A program made the position numbers and the translations under genes. A stretch of DNA of 64,000 nt from Desulfosporosinus shakirovi (GTDB taxonomy: Bacteria; Bacillota; Desulfitobacteriia; Desulfitobacteriales; Desulfitobacteriaceae): positions 62,001 through 126,000 of the forward strand of contig NZ_JAJDOO010000013.1 in NCBI RefSeq assembly GCF_020595055.1. The letters are read 5' to 3'. The stretch's first letter is position 1, and the number at the start of each line of letters is the position of its first letter. Positions 50,163 through 59,019 of the stretch are shown piece after piece. The notes under the pieces were generated by a model. It was not told the origin of the DNA. It ran no database searches and saw nothing but the letters and a program-made list of their open reading frames with translations.

Positions 50163-50747
50163 TTAGTATGCCGCTTGCGCTCCCTGACCGTATTGAGGGG
50201 CAAAATTGAATTGGGTTTGTTGGTTCTGATCCTGCTGTTGGGATTGAGATAGTTGAGGAGTTGTTTGCTCTTGAGTTTTTGTATGAACCGCTAGTCTGCC
50301 CTTTTCTGCGCTGTCCCCATCCCCACTCACCAAGCGCGGAGAGAGTATAACGTTTAAGTTGCTTAACATTATTTGCACTTCTGTTGGACCACATTCCCCT
50401 GCCGGCTGAATTTTGCGTATCTCTGTTCGCGGCAGCAGAAAATGAATTTCATGGGGAGTCTTAGGTTCCCCAATGCGTCGAAGACGAACATGAACTCCCT
50501 CTATTTCCATTTCAACTTCGTCAAGATATTCCCCTACAAACTCTTGCCCCTGATCTCCATCAATATTTACATACTGTTCTAACCCTTTAGACCCTTTAAA
50601 TTCGGGCAGAACAATTTTCTGTCCTATTTGAAGCCTTAGTGGATCAACACTGGGATTGACCATTAAAAAATCGTCACAAGTTCCACCCCAGCGTTGTGCC
50701 AAGGCATGAAAATTATCTCCTGGTTGAATGCAGTATTCCTTGCCCAC
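50163..50747 (-). CDS. LysM domain protein at the end of the pilus operon
   Basis: An N-terminal LysM module (about residues 4-48, YCIQPGDNFHALAQRWGGTC to LQIGQKIVLPEF) followed by a beta-rich domain of unknown type and a C-terminal tail very rich in Gln (after residue 150). No signal peptide is seen. LysM modules bind peptidoglycan or chitin-like glycans. As last gene after pilO it may anchor or guide the pilus in the wall, or be a spore coat-type protein; neither is established. GTG start at 50747 after GAGGAGG. Confidence 0.7.
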   Translation of the reverse strand: MGKEYCIQPGDNFHALAQRWGGTCDDFLMVNPSVDPLRLQIGQKIVLPEFKGSKGLEQYVNIDGDQGQEFVGEYLDEVEMEIEGVHVRLRRIGEPKTPHEIHFLLPRTEIRKIQPAGECGPTEVQIMLSNLNVILSPRLVSGDGDSAEKGRLAVHTKTQEQTTPQLSQSQQQDQNQQTQFNFAPQYGQGAQAAY

Positions 50748-50841
50748 GTCACATTCCTCCTCTCCTTAAACTATGGAAGGGAAAGAATGTCTTGTTACTA
50801 ATTATGGAAAATTATTTCTTTATTATCCCATTAACTTGAAC

Positions 50842-51360
50842 TTACTCACCTGTGCAGTAATAGATTTGTAAAATAGCTTCTCCACCTGCTTCACTTAACA
50901 CCGCCTCTTGAACATGAATACTGATTCCTTGCATTTTCTCAAGCGCTGCAAGGGAGGTGACGATTCCTGGCCATTGACCGAGTAAGCGCAAATTAACTAA
51001 AGCATAGTCAATCCTTGCACCTTTGCCCGCCTCTCTCCGCTCCCCAAACCGTTCAACATTTAACGAAACCACGTCCACGCCCGCATCTGCAAATGCGTTT
51101 CGACACAACTCAATCATATGGGGCAGCTGATCCATTGTGGGAATAATGGTATTAGGCTGTGTTATCCCTTTTCTTCGTACATCCTGCCAGTGAGCCTTTT
51201 CTTCCTGTAAGGTGCCCACTCTTACATAAGCTGGTTGCCAAAGAGCCAAAAATGCACCCGCAATACAGATCAAAACCCCTGCTAAGATAACCTTTAAAGT
51301 ACCCAGGGATAGACGCTGCCAAAAGGGATATATCGAAAGGGTAGGAGGGTATTTAATCAT
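50842..51360 (-). CDS. pilO: Type IV pilus assembly protein PilO
   Basis: One membrane helix (about residues 20-43), a coiled segment (LQEEKAHWQDVRRKG), and a C-terminal ferredoxin-like PilO domain. With PilM and PilN it forms the inner-membrane alignment complex. The ATG at 51360 (172 residues) follows GGAGG by about 6 bases and overlaps the PilMN stop by 8 bases. Sequence similarity is weak; position and topology carry the call. Confidence 0.8.
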   Translation of the reverse strand: MIKYPPTLSIYPFWQRLSLGTLKVILAGVLICIAGAFLALWQPAYVRVGTLQEEKAHWQDVRRKGITQPNTIIPTMDQLPHMIELCRNAFADAGVDVVSLNVERFGERREAGKGARIDYALVNLRLLGQWPGIVTSLAALEKMQGISIHVQEAVLSEAGGEAILQIYYCTGE

Positions 51361-52792
51361 AGTTGCCTCCCTGTTTTGCATTTAAAATAAACTCGACATT
51401 TTTTAGGGCTGTCAACTTATAACCGGACAAAGAGGGGTCTTCCCATCCTAAAGCCCGCAAACTGTTAATGATTTCTTGAACACTTTGGGAGTCATTTGCA
51501 CTTCCGCGAACAGACAAACTCCCTTGCTTAAAGATAATCTGCTCAATCTTCAATTCTGCGCCCGCCAAGCCTTGGACTTGTGCCAATCTCTCTCCAATTT
51601 TTTCCGAGGGTATACTCACCTTATTCCAAGCCGACGCTAGAGCTTCTTGTTGTCGATTCTGCTCCTCAATCCTGGCACCTTCAGTCGATAGCTGTGTTAT
51701 TTCCTCTTGCAAAGTCAATACCCTTTGACAGAGGGACAACCAAATCAAAGTTCCTGCTATTAAAAATACCGCGGCCAGAAAGACTAAACCAAGATAAGTC
51801 TTCTTAACCTTCTGCTTGGCAACAGGCTGACACCATAGGTTAAGCCCCGGACCATCTGATAAGATTCGCAGGCCATACCCCATGGTCACCTCAGCAAATC
51901 CTTTGTTATCCTCAAGCAACTTCTGCCAAGAATCAGGAATATCCTTTAGCATTGCTTCTTCAACCCTTAAGTTATGGTTTGAAGCGGCTAACGCCTGAGC
52001 GAGTTGAGCAATTTCGGGTCCTCCACTCCAGACCAAACGTTTTAAATTATAGTCTGGTTGCTGGGTCCGGTGGTATAAAAGAAAGCGTCCAACTTCGTTT
52101 TTCCATTCATCAATCCGCCCTTGTTCGCGACCCTCATTCACATTTGCATCTTTAGATAGAAGAGCAGGTAATAACCGTACACCTTTTGGAACCACTCCTC
52201 GAAATAAGGCCATGTGGATACTCCCTGAATCTCCCTGCAGGTATAGCACATCTTTGTCTGCTTCAAATCCCAAGGCTTGACCTAAGACAGAATAAGCAAA
52301 ATCTGCTCCACTAACGCTAAAACCCGCTTGTCCAAAAATAAAGGCATACTGTTCCAGTATGCTTCGACGTGTTGCGCCTAATAAAACCTGCAGGCCCTTA
52401 TGCTTTTCATCAGAAATAACAAGGAAATCATAGAGTAAATCTGATCTTGGAATCGATATTTCTTCATCAACTAAGAGAGGTATTGCTGATTTTCGATCGT
52501 ATTTAGAAAGCCAAGGCAGGGTATATGACCCTATGAATCCTTGTTGCAGAGAAACAGCTAAGTATACCTTCTGGCAGTTGCCTGGATGTTGCAACCGATA
52601 AGTCGATAAAATGCCTATTAGAGAGTTTTCGTCCCGTACAATTCCCTGCTCAATAATCCCGGTCGGAATTGGAATGCGGTCAAATTTGACCATTGAAGAA
52701 TTATGAACCAGTTTTCTAAAAGGAGGGATGGAAAAACAAAACCCTCGAATCTCTCCATCAGTCACTTCAAAGACCATGGAACTTTTTCGCAT
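51353..52792 (-). CDS. Fused type IV pilus proteins PilM and PilN
   Basis: Residues 1-320 form a PilM actin-like domain (SMVFEVTDGEIRGFCFSIPP, later LYLQGDSGSIHMALFRG and RLVWSGGPEIAQLAQAL). Residues 325-479 look like PilN: a cytoplasmic basic stretch, a membrane helix at about 333-353 (VFLAAVFLIAGTLIWLSL), a coiled coil (LTLQEEITQLSTEGARIEEQ), and a ferredoxin-like domain. In most systems these are two genes; here one reading frame of 479 residues covers both, with no internal stop. pilO follows directly. Confidence 0.85.
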   Translation of the reverse strand: MRKSSMVFEVTDGEIRGFCFSIPPFRKLVHNSSMVKFDRIPIPTGIIEQGIVRDENSLIGILSTYRLQHPGNCQKVYLAVSLQQGFIGSYTLPWLSKYDRKSAIPLLVDEEISIPRSDLLYDFLVISDEKHKGLQVLLGATRRSILEQYAFIFGQAGFSVSGADFAYSVLGQALGFEADKDVLYLQGDSGSIHMALFRGVVPKGVRLLPALLSKDANVNEGREQGRIDEWKNEVGRFLLYHRTQQPDYNLKRLVWSGGPEIAQLAQALAASNHNLRVEEAMLKDIPDSWQKLLEDNKGFAEVTMGYGLRILSDGPGLNLWCQPVAKQKVKKTYLGLVFLAAVFLIAGTLIWLSLCQRVLTLQEEITQLSTEGARIEEQNRQQEALASAWNKVSIPSEKIGERLAQVQGLAGAELKIEQIIFKQGSLSVRGSANDSQSVQEIINSLRALGWEDPSLSGYKLTALKNVEFILNAKQGGNYD

Positions 52793-52836
52793 TTAAGCCC
52801 CCCCTTAAAATGAGGTTCGATTATGGTGCATAAATA

Positions 52837-53625
52837 TTATCTTATCCAAGTCCAGTACCAGTCAAAGATTTGGGTTCCCCATAATAATGTAAATATAGCC
52901 CCTAAGGCCAGATAGGGCCCAAAGGGAATCTGCTGCCGAAAGCGCTTTTGACCTGTGATCAGGAGAAAAATTCCTGCTAATGCTCCAATAAAACTTCCGC
53001 TAAAAACTGATAAAAAAATTGCAGGAAACCCTAAGAAGGCACCCAAGGCCGCCACCAACTTGACATCTCCCAGACCCATTCCTTGCGGATAGGCCAGCGC
53101 AATCAACAGGAACACTCCCCCTGCGCCCAGAGCACTAAGCACACTCTCCCAGCCGCCAGGGCTTCCCGGTATAAGAAAAGCTCCTAAGATTCCAAACCCT
53201 AAGAGGGGAAGGGTAAGAACATCCGGCAGACGAAAGGTATCTAAATCAATAAAGGATAAAGCAATCAGCACTGCTACGAAAGCTAGGTTTAAGACCAGCC
53301 GGGCTGGGTGGACCCCCGAATCAATACTAACGTAGGCGGTCAAAAAGAAAAGGATTCCCGTTAGAAGTTCAATGGCCGGATAACGCCAAGAAATACGTGC
53401 CTGACATTCACGACACTGTCCTTTTTGAATTAGAAAGCTAAGCACAGGTATGAGTTCCCATGCCCGTAATGCATGTCCGCAAGCAGGACAATGAGAGCCT
53501 GGGGATACGATAGATTCCCCACGGGGGACACGATAAATGACTACATTCAGAAAACTTCCGATTATGAGTCCCAGCACCATTGAGAGTATTGAGAGTTCTG
53601 CAAGCCCTGCCGTCATACTCATCAT
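52837..53625 (-). CDS. pilD: Prepilin peptidase / N-methyltransferase
   Basis: Polytopic membrane protease of family A24 that cleaves and methylates prepilins. The N-terminal cytoplasmic domain has two CxxC pairs, CPACGHALRAWE and CRECQARISWRYP, and the catalytic aspartates are in SFIDLDTFRLPD and GMGLGDVKLVAALGAF. About eight helices, 262 residues, as usual. Situated between the major pilin and pilMN. Confidence 0.95.
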   Translation of the reverse strand: MMSMTAGLAELSILSMVLGLIIGSFLNVVIYRVPRGESIVSPGSHCPACGHALRAWELIPVLSFLIQKGQCRECQARISWRYPAIELLTGILFFLTAYVSIDSGVHPARLVLNLAFVAVLIALSFIDLDTFRLPDVLTLPLLGFGILGAFLIPGSPGGWESVLSALGAGGVFLLIALAYPQGMGLGDVKLVAALGAFLGFPAIFLSVFSGSFIGALAGIFLLITGQKRFRQQIPFGPYLALGAIFTLLWGTQIFDWYWTWIR

Positions 53626-53726
53626 GAAGTATCATCCTTTCCGGTTGCACTTCTGCTTCCATCCAGCTATAAATATTAAACGTACTCGTGCTAAATAGGG
53701 GATTTACTTGCCAATTAATTAAATAA

Positions 53727-54242
53727 CTAATCAACAGAAGAGGTCCATAGGATTTCTTTTAACTCCCCATCATACGCTCGAACTTCTGCGGCCAAACCGT
53801 TGCTGGCCAGATAGATCATGATTATATTGGTAGGCTGTAAAGCGTCCGGAATGACAAGCACCGTTTCATCAGTTTCATCTGTATCAACCGCTTCAAGGGT
53901 TTCCACTCCAAAACCTTCTTTACCCTCTGCTACCTGTTGTGTTGTGGTTGTGTCCAATTTACTAATGTAATTGGGAATAAATCCAGCAGCAGTTACCACA
54001 CCATCATCATCCTTCAAGTTTTCGGGATATGTTCCATTTTCAACTTGATATCGATCCAAGGCGGCTTTAACTTGGTGCGCTGTCGCCACATCTGCTTTTT
54101 GCCGTGCGTTTGCTGTACTTGACACCAATTTTGGGATCGCTATAGCTGCCAGCCCGGCAATGATAATGATCACGGCCAACACTTCGATTAGGGTAAACCC
54201 TTTGTCCCGTTCGAGATAATTCACACTTTTCTCCTCCTTCAT
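53727..54242 (-). CDS. pilA: Major type IV pilin / type II secretion pseudopilin
   Basis: Class III signal: KEEKSVNYLERDKG then GFTLIEVLAVIIIIAGLAAI, with the cleavage after Gly and Glu at +5. The globular part has YQVENGTYPENLKDDDGVV like GspG and an acidic tail. I chose the ATG at 54242 (171 residues) with AAGGGG upstream; ATG 54263 has no binding site. It is followed by the peptidase gene after 101 bases. Whether it builds a pilus or a short pseudopilus cannot be decided from sequence, but pilT favours a retractile pilus. Confidence 0.9.
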   Translation of the reverse strand: MKEEKSVNYLERDKGFTLIEVLAVIIIIAGLAAIAIPKLVSSTANARQKADVATAHQVKAALDRYQVENGTYPENLKDDDGVVTAAGFIPNYISKLDTTTTQQVAEGKEGFGVETLEAVDTDETDETVLVIPDALQPTNIIMIYLASNGLAAEVRAYDGELKEILWTSSVD

Positions 54243-54263
54243 CTTAAATAACCCCTTCCTCAT

Positions 54264-54546
54264 CAGATAATCTTAAGTGGGGTTTGCAAATTTATCGTAA
54301 AGTCTACACTTTAGTAAGGGTAGTTTTGCGTAATATATGTGCCTAAAAAAATAACCTTTGGCGTGAGAAAACGTGCACATGGAGTTAAAAACCATGTATC
54401 GCAAACCAAATAGCTAAGGTCAGACTCGGCCGGGCTTGTCCTAGAATCGTACGCGCGTAAGATTCTGGGACAAGTCCAGGAGAAGGCTCCACCCTTGCCG
54501 TGATTGCCCAATTTCTGATTTGGATATTGGAGAGCAGAAAAATCTG
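54264..54546. other. 283-base gap between pilC and pilA
   Basis: No gene is supported. It holds the second compound palindrome (54433-54477) and probably the promoter region for the pilA side of the operon, since pilA is usually needed in excess. A 66-codon frame here covers the palindrome and resembles nothing. Confidence 0.5.
54433..54477. repeat. Compound palindrome, copy 2 (GGCTTGTCC family)
   Basis: GGCTTGTCCTAGAATC and GATTCTGGGACAAGTCC enclose GTACGCGCGTAA. The layout matches 49004-49047: same outer arms, an inner AATCG box and a GCGC centre. Confidence 0.75.
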
Positions 54547-55752
54547 CTATTCAAGATGTGAACTGAGATCAAAGACAGGAAGCATAACCCCGCCAGCAAC
54601 AAGGCTGATCAGCCCAGCTAAAGCAAGAATCAAAACCGGTCCAAGCATACCCATTAAACGATCCAGGTGTTCCTCAAGTTCGCGGCGAAAAATCCGTGTG
54701 ACATAATGCAGCATCTGATCCAGTTGACCCGCTTCCTCGGCAATTCCTATCATTTCAGCCCCTTCCTTGGGAAAGATTCCACTGGAACGCAGCAAAGGTG
54801 CCATTCTCCTTCCCTGACGAACATTTAGTACGAGATGGTTTGTTAAAGCCAGCATCTCCTGGCTGTGCAACGATCCTGCTGTGAGACGCAGGGCTTCTAA
54901 CAAGGAAATTCCGGCACCTAATAAGCGGGCCAACATTCTGCTAAACTGAACTAAATCCCCGAGACGATAGACCTTTCCGATGAGTGGAGCGCGACCCAGC
55001 AACTTGTCTAAACGAATTTTCCAGTGATCCGGGCTGGTAAATTTAAAAACCAGCAAACCACCGCCTACTAATCCGACACCCCCCCCTAAGAAAAGGGGAA
55101 GTTTTTGACTGCCGGCAAAAATGACTCTAGTCAAAAAGGGTAATTCAGTGGCGCCTACACTTAAAAACAGTTTTTCATACATAGGAAGAACCCACACGGA
55201 AAGAACATATAGTACCAGGATAACGGCAGAAAATAAAAGCATTGGATAGGCTAGAGCAGCCTTAACCTTTTGCTGATAAACCTGTTCCTGATCTAACTCA
55301 TCTGCCACTTCACTGAGAACCTTTCCGACAGTTCCCGTGTATTCCCCCGCTTTAATCATGGAGAGTACAAATGCCTTAGGGGAAGGATTCACAAGGGCCA
55401 AAGCCTCTGATAAGTCACTGCCTGATTCCACTCGTTCCTTAACGCTTTTCCATTGGTCCTGCTCAAAAGATCTTTTCTCTTCAGAGGAGGTCATCATTTC
55501 CAAAGCCTGAAGTATGGGAATTCCCGCTTCCAATAAGGTAGCTAAGCGACGAGCGAAACTGCTCCACTTTAAATTAACTCTGGCCGGCAATAATACATTC
55601 TTCCAATTCAGGGTTGCTCGAACCCATACAGGGAAGTATCCTGCCTTCCTTAAGCGGGTTTGAACCTCAGTACTCTCATCACCCGCCCATGCTCCGTGCC
55701 GAATTTTTCCATTTAAGTCGACAGCTTTCCACAGAAAATACCGCCTGCTCAT
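54547..55752 (-). CDS. pilC: Type IV pilus inner-membrane platform protein PilC (GspF family)
   Basis: Two repeats of the T2SS-F domain are visible (about residues 55-185 and 260-385), each starting with a short SFARRLATLLEAGIPILQAL or QFSRMLARLLGAGISLLEAL block, separated by membrane helices, and a final helix. The 401-residue length is normal. It overlaps pilT by 4 bases. Confidence 0.95.
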   Translation of the reverse strand: MSRRYFLWKAVDLNGKIRHGAWAGDESTEVQTRLRKAGYFPVWVRATLNWKNVLLPARVNLKWSSFARRLATLLEAGIPILQALEMMTSSEEKRSFEQDQWKSVKERVESGSDLSEALALVNPSPKAFVLSMIKAGEYTGTVGKVLSEVADELDQEQVYQQKVKAALAYPMLLFSAVILVLYVLSVWVLPMYEKLFLSVGATELPFLTRVIFAGSQKLPLFLGGGVGLVGGGLLVFKFTSPDHWKIRLDKLLGRAPLIGKVYRLGDLVQFSRMLARLLGAGISLLEALRLTAGSLHSQEMLALTNHLVLNVRQGRRMAPLLRSSGIFPKEGAEMIGIAEEAGQLDQMLHYVTRIFRRELEEHLDRLMGMLGPVLILALAGLISLVAGGVMLPVFDLSSHLE

Positions 55753-56795
55753 CTCCTCATGCTGTCAGGGCTCTGCATCTTTTCCTGAGCCACTTCGTAA
55801 GACACTAGACCCCTTTGCACTAAATCCATAATTGCCTTATCCATAGTTTGCATTCCTAACTTGGCATTCGTTTGGATAACCGTTGGAAGCTGATGAGTTT
55901 TGCCTTCCCTTATAAGGCTGCGAACCGCTGGCGTAGCCATCATAACCTCGATAGCGGCCACTCTTCCTTGCTGATCTTCTCTAGGAAACAATTGTTGAGA
56001 CATAATTCCCTGTAATACTGCCGCCAGTTGCACCCGAATTTGCTGCTGCTGGTGAGGCGGAAAAACATCAATCATCCGGTCCACCGACTGGGTTGCGTCA
56101 TTTGTATGAAGGGTGCTAAAAACCAAGTGCCCAGTTTCAGCGGCTGTAACAGCGGTAGCGATAGTTTCTAAATCCCGCATTTCTCCAACCAAAATCACAT
56201 CCGGATCTTGACGCAAAACCGCTCGCAGGGCATTCGTAAATGAATGGGTATCGTTACCAACCTCCCGTTGATTGACTAAACTCAGTTTATGTCTGTGTAA
56301 ATATTCGATGGGATCTTCGATAGTCACGATGTGGCAAGCCCTTGTTCGATTAATATAGTCGACGAGGGATGCTAAAGTAGTTGATTTACCACTTCCGGTT
56401 GGGCCAGTCACTAGGACTAACCCTTTATGCAGTTTAGCCAGCTCAATACTTACTGGCGGAAGTCCTAACTCTTCCGGACTGGGAATGACAAAAGGAATCA
56501 AGCGAATAACTATTCCGATAGATCCTCTCTGACGAAATATATTAACCCGATAACGTCCAACCCCTGCCAAACTATAGGATAGGTCTAATTCCCCATATTC
56601 AACAAACCGTTTGGCTTGCTTTTCATCCATCAGAGATTGGGCAAAATTACTTAAATCTGCCTGAGAAAGTTTTTCCATCTGATTTTGAACCAGTGAACCA
56701 TTAATACGTAAAACCGGCGGGCTCTCCACTGTCAAATGAATGTCTGACGCCTTATTCTCTCCAGCCAAAAGCAAAAGCTCTTTTAATGAAAACAT
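55749..56795 (-). CDS. pilT: Pilus retraction ATPase PilT
   Basis: Secretion-type ATPase that depolymerizes the pilus. The N-terminal NKASDIHLTVESPPVLRING, Walker A GPTGSGKSTTLASL, Asp box TIEDPIEY, Walker B DVILVGEMRDLETI, His box HLVFSTLHTNDA and the C-terminal AIRSLIREGKTHQ-like AVRSLIREGKTHQLPT are all visible. 348 residues, as usual. Its presence argues for twitching or DNA uptake rather than only secretion. Confidence 0.96.
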   Translation of the reverse strand: MFSLKELLLLAGENKASDIHLTVESPPVLRINGSLVQNQMEKLSQADLSNFAQSLMDEKQAKRFVEYGELDLSYSLAGVGRYRVNIFRQRGSIGIVIRLIPFVIPSPEELGLPPVSIELAKLHKGLVLVTGPTGSGKSTTLASLVDYINRTRACHIVTIEDPIEYLHRHKLSLVNQREVGNDTHSFTNALRAVLRQDPDVILVGEMRDLETIATAVTAAETGHLVFSTLHTNDATQSVDRMIDVFPPHQQQQIRVQLAAVLQGIMSQQLFPREDQQGRVAAIEVMMATPAVRSLIREGKTHQLPTVIQTNAKLGMQTMDKAIMDLVQRGLVSYEVAQEKMQSPDSMRR

Positions 56796-56907
56796 TCTTC
56801 CGTCTCCTCTTATCCTTGTATTCCGGATCTAAACACACCTACATAATACAACGAAATCTTTAGAATTGCCTTATATCCCCATAGTTGAAACTAGGGGCTT
56901 TACGGCA

Positions 56908-58593
56908 TCAAGTGGTAACACGTAACACTTCCTCCACGGTCGTAAGTCCTTGGATTACCTTAAACATCCCATCTTCAAAAACCGTAAGCATCCCGGAAAC
57001 CATCGCTTGTTGTTCAATGTCTCTGGCATTTTGCATAGATAGGACGAGTTCTTTAATCTCCTGATTATACAGCAAAAATTCATGTACCCCAATCCTGCCT
57101 CGAAATCCAGTCCCCAGACAATCCGGGCATCCCACAGCACCATGCAGTTGGTCGACTGACCCCGGTAAACGGAGTACCCTTTTCTCCGCCTCTGAAACCT
57201 TATACTTAATCTTACACTCTTCACACAACCGGCGCACCAGGCGTTGAGATAATACCCCACTAACCGCCGAGGCTAAGAGATAAGGTTCTACCCCCATATC
57301 AATGAGCCGAGCCAAGGCCTCTGCCGCCGTATTAGTATGTAACGTTGATAAAACTAAATGTCCCGTAAGGGAAGCAGTGATGGCGATTCTCGCTGTTTCT
57401 TCATCACGGATTTCTCCAATCATGATCACATCCGGATCTTGACGCAAGATATGTTTTAACCCAACAGGAAAGCTGAGTCCTGCGGGAAGGTTAACTTGTA
57501 CCTGATTCACCCCAGACAGTTGATATTCGACAGGTTCTTCAATGGAAATAATATTTTGCTCCTCAGCGTTTAATTCTCTGAGCAGGGCATAGAGGGTAGT
57601 GGTCTTGCCGCTTCCCGTTGGACCCACCACCAGTATCAGCCCATTGGGACGTTTCAATAAGGCTTGTACTCCCGTCTCAACCTCTAAGCGCATTCCCAGA
57701 TCATTAAGCGGACGCTGAGCCATCTCCGGGTCTAAAATTCGCACAACTATTTTTTCCCCATACACAGTAGGCATTGAGGACATTCGCAGATCAACGCGCT
57801 GAGGACCCGCGTTAAACGTCATTCGGCCATCTTGAGGAAATCGCCGTTCTGCCACATCCATTTGAGCCATCACTTTCAGGCTGGAAACAATACTCCGAGC
57901 GGCCTTGGCCGAGAGATCATGTTTTCTGATAAGTTTACCGTCAATTCGGTAGCGCACCACAAAAGCACTTTTACGGGGTTCCCAATGAATATCGCTAACT
58001 CCCTGCACAACAGCCTCGTGTAACACGGAATGAACGAATTTAAGAGTTGGTGCCTCGTCCTCTTGGGAAGCTAACTCAGCAGTCTCGGAAAACTCGACCG
58101 ACCAACCGCCTTGATTTTCCAAAACATCCTCTGCAAGGTTTGCCAGACGGGCGACAGATTGTTCTACCGTTAAACACTGTCGAATTGCACCCTCGATTTC
58201 TTCCTTCATAGCAAATACAGGCTCAATTTCCAGCCCTGTAAACATTCTGACATCCCGGAGGGCCCGTTCATGGGTGGGATCTAACATGGCGACTCTCAAA
58301 ACTCCGGAATACCGTTCAAAGGGGATAAGGGTGTAACGGCGAGCGATTTCTTCAGAAATTAGTCCTGCTACAGCAGGGTCAATTGCGACCCTGGTCAGTT
58401 TTACTTCCGGGATCCCTAAATATTGTCTGACAGCCTTCGATAAACCCGCTCGGTTTAACGCACCTATACGCACAAGCGCATCCTCAATAGATTCTCCGGT
58501 CTGTAAGGCTGATTCTAACCCAGCAGATAATCCAACTTTATCAAGAAAGCCATTAGCTACTAAAAACTGACCAAATTCATGATTGCTTTTCAT
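56908..58593 (-). CDS. pilB: Pilus assembly ATPase PilB
   Basis: Extension ATPase. An N-terminal MshEN/GspE domain (about residues 5-150) precedes the ATPase domain with Walker A GPTGSGKTTTLYALL, Asp box SIEEPVEY, Walker B VIMIGEIRDEETA and HLVLSTLHTNTA. The zinc-binding tetracysteine is CEECKIKYK and CPDCLGTGFRGR. MshEN modules bind c-di-GMP in some relatives, which would connect to the GGDEF-EAL protein, but that is inference. The ATG at 58593 (561 residues) follows GGTGA and lies just after the upstream stop. Confidence 0.96.
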   Translation of the reverse strand: MKSNHEFGQFLVANGFLDKVGLSAGLESALQTGESIEDALVRIGALNRAGLSKAVRQYLGIPEVKLTRVAIDPAVAGLISEEIARRYTLIPFERYSGVLRVAMLDPTHERALRDVRMFTGLEIEPVFAMKEEIEGAIRQCLTVEQSVARLANLAEDVLENQGGWSVEFSETAELASQEDEAPTLKFVHSVLHEAVVQGVSDIHWEPRKSAFVVRYRIDGKLIRKHDLSAKAARSIVSSLKVMAQMDVAERRFPQDGRMTFNAGPQRVDLRMSSMPTVYGEKIVVRILDPEMAQRPLNDLGMRLEVETGVQALLKRPNGLILVVGPTGSGKTTTLYALLRELNAEEQNIISIEEPVEYQLSGVNQVQVNLPAGLSFPVGLKHILRQDPDVIMIGEIRDEETARIAITASLTGHLVLSTLHTNTAAEALARLIDMGVEPYLLASAVSGVLSQRLVRRLCEECKIKYKVSEAEKRVLRLPGSVDQLHGAVGCPDCLGTGFRGRIGVHEFLLYNQEIKELVLSMQNARDIEQQAMVSGMLTVFEDGMFKVIQGLTTVEEVLRVTT

Positions 58594-58597
58594 GACG

Positions 58598-58981
58598 TCA
58601 CCAATGCAATTCCTGATAACCCTTAATGACCCAAGTTCCATTAACTAACTCTAACCGCTCCTCAATTCTTCGAACAGCTAATCCTGAAAGTCCTTTAGAC
58701 GTCACTTTATACTCCCCTTCACTAAACTCAATTAGGATATCGACCTGCCCAGTATCAAATGACAAACTCCCCTGATGCAGTTCGGGATTAACCAGCAAAT
58801 GGGCTTTGGCCCACTCAATCCCTCCCTCAGCAATGTAGAGGGCTTGTCTGCTTTGAGTTTCACGTTTTACCATGCGGTTCTCTGCGTTGGCCTTTAGATA
58901 GACCTCCATCCCCAGCCCCGAAAAGGAGGTTAACAGCAGAAGAACAAGAAGGCTTATATACCCTGATGGATTCTGCACCAT
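58598..58981 (-). CDS. Minor pseudopilin, PilX/GspK-like
   Basis: The N-terminus MVQNPSGYISLLVLLLLTSF has a prepilin-type glycine and hydrophobic helix but no glutamate at +5, as in GspK-type tip pseudopilins. RQALYIAEGGIEWAKAHLLV is the classic PilX/GspK motif. The start is uncertain: I used the ATG at 58981 (127 residues), as the frame continues upstream only through the previous gene. It lies directly before pilB. Confidence 0.75.
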   Translation of the reverse strand: MVQNPSGYISLLVLLLLTSFSGLGMEVYLKANAENRMVKRETQSRQALYIAEGGIEWAKAHLLVNPELHQGSLSFDTGQVDILIEFSEGEYKVTSKGLSGLAVRRIEERLELVNGTWVIKGYQELHW

Positions 58982-59019
58982 TATCTTGGCCAGTCTTCTA
59001 ATTAGAAATCCGGGGGTAT

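Noticed and set aside
50149-50394. 81-codon minus-strand frame at the end of the LysM gene
   Set aside because: It overlaps the LysM gene in another frame; the LysM frame has the domain and the ribosome binding site.
54311-54511. 66-codon minus-strand frame between pilC and pilA
   Set aside because: It runs through the compound palindrome at 54433-54477, has no ribosome binding site and resembles no family.
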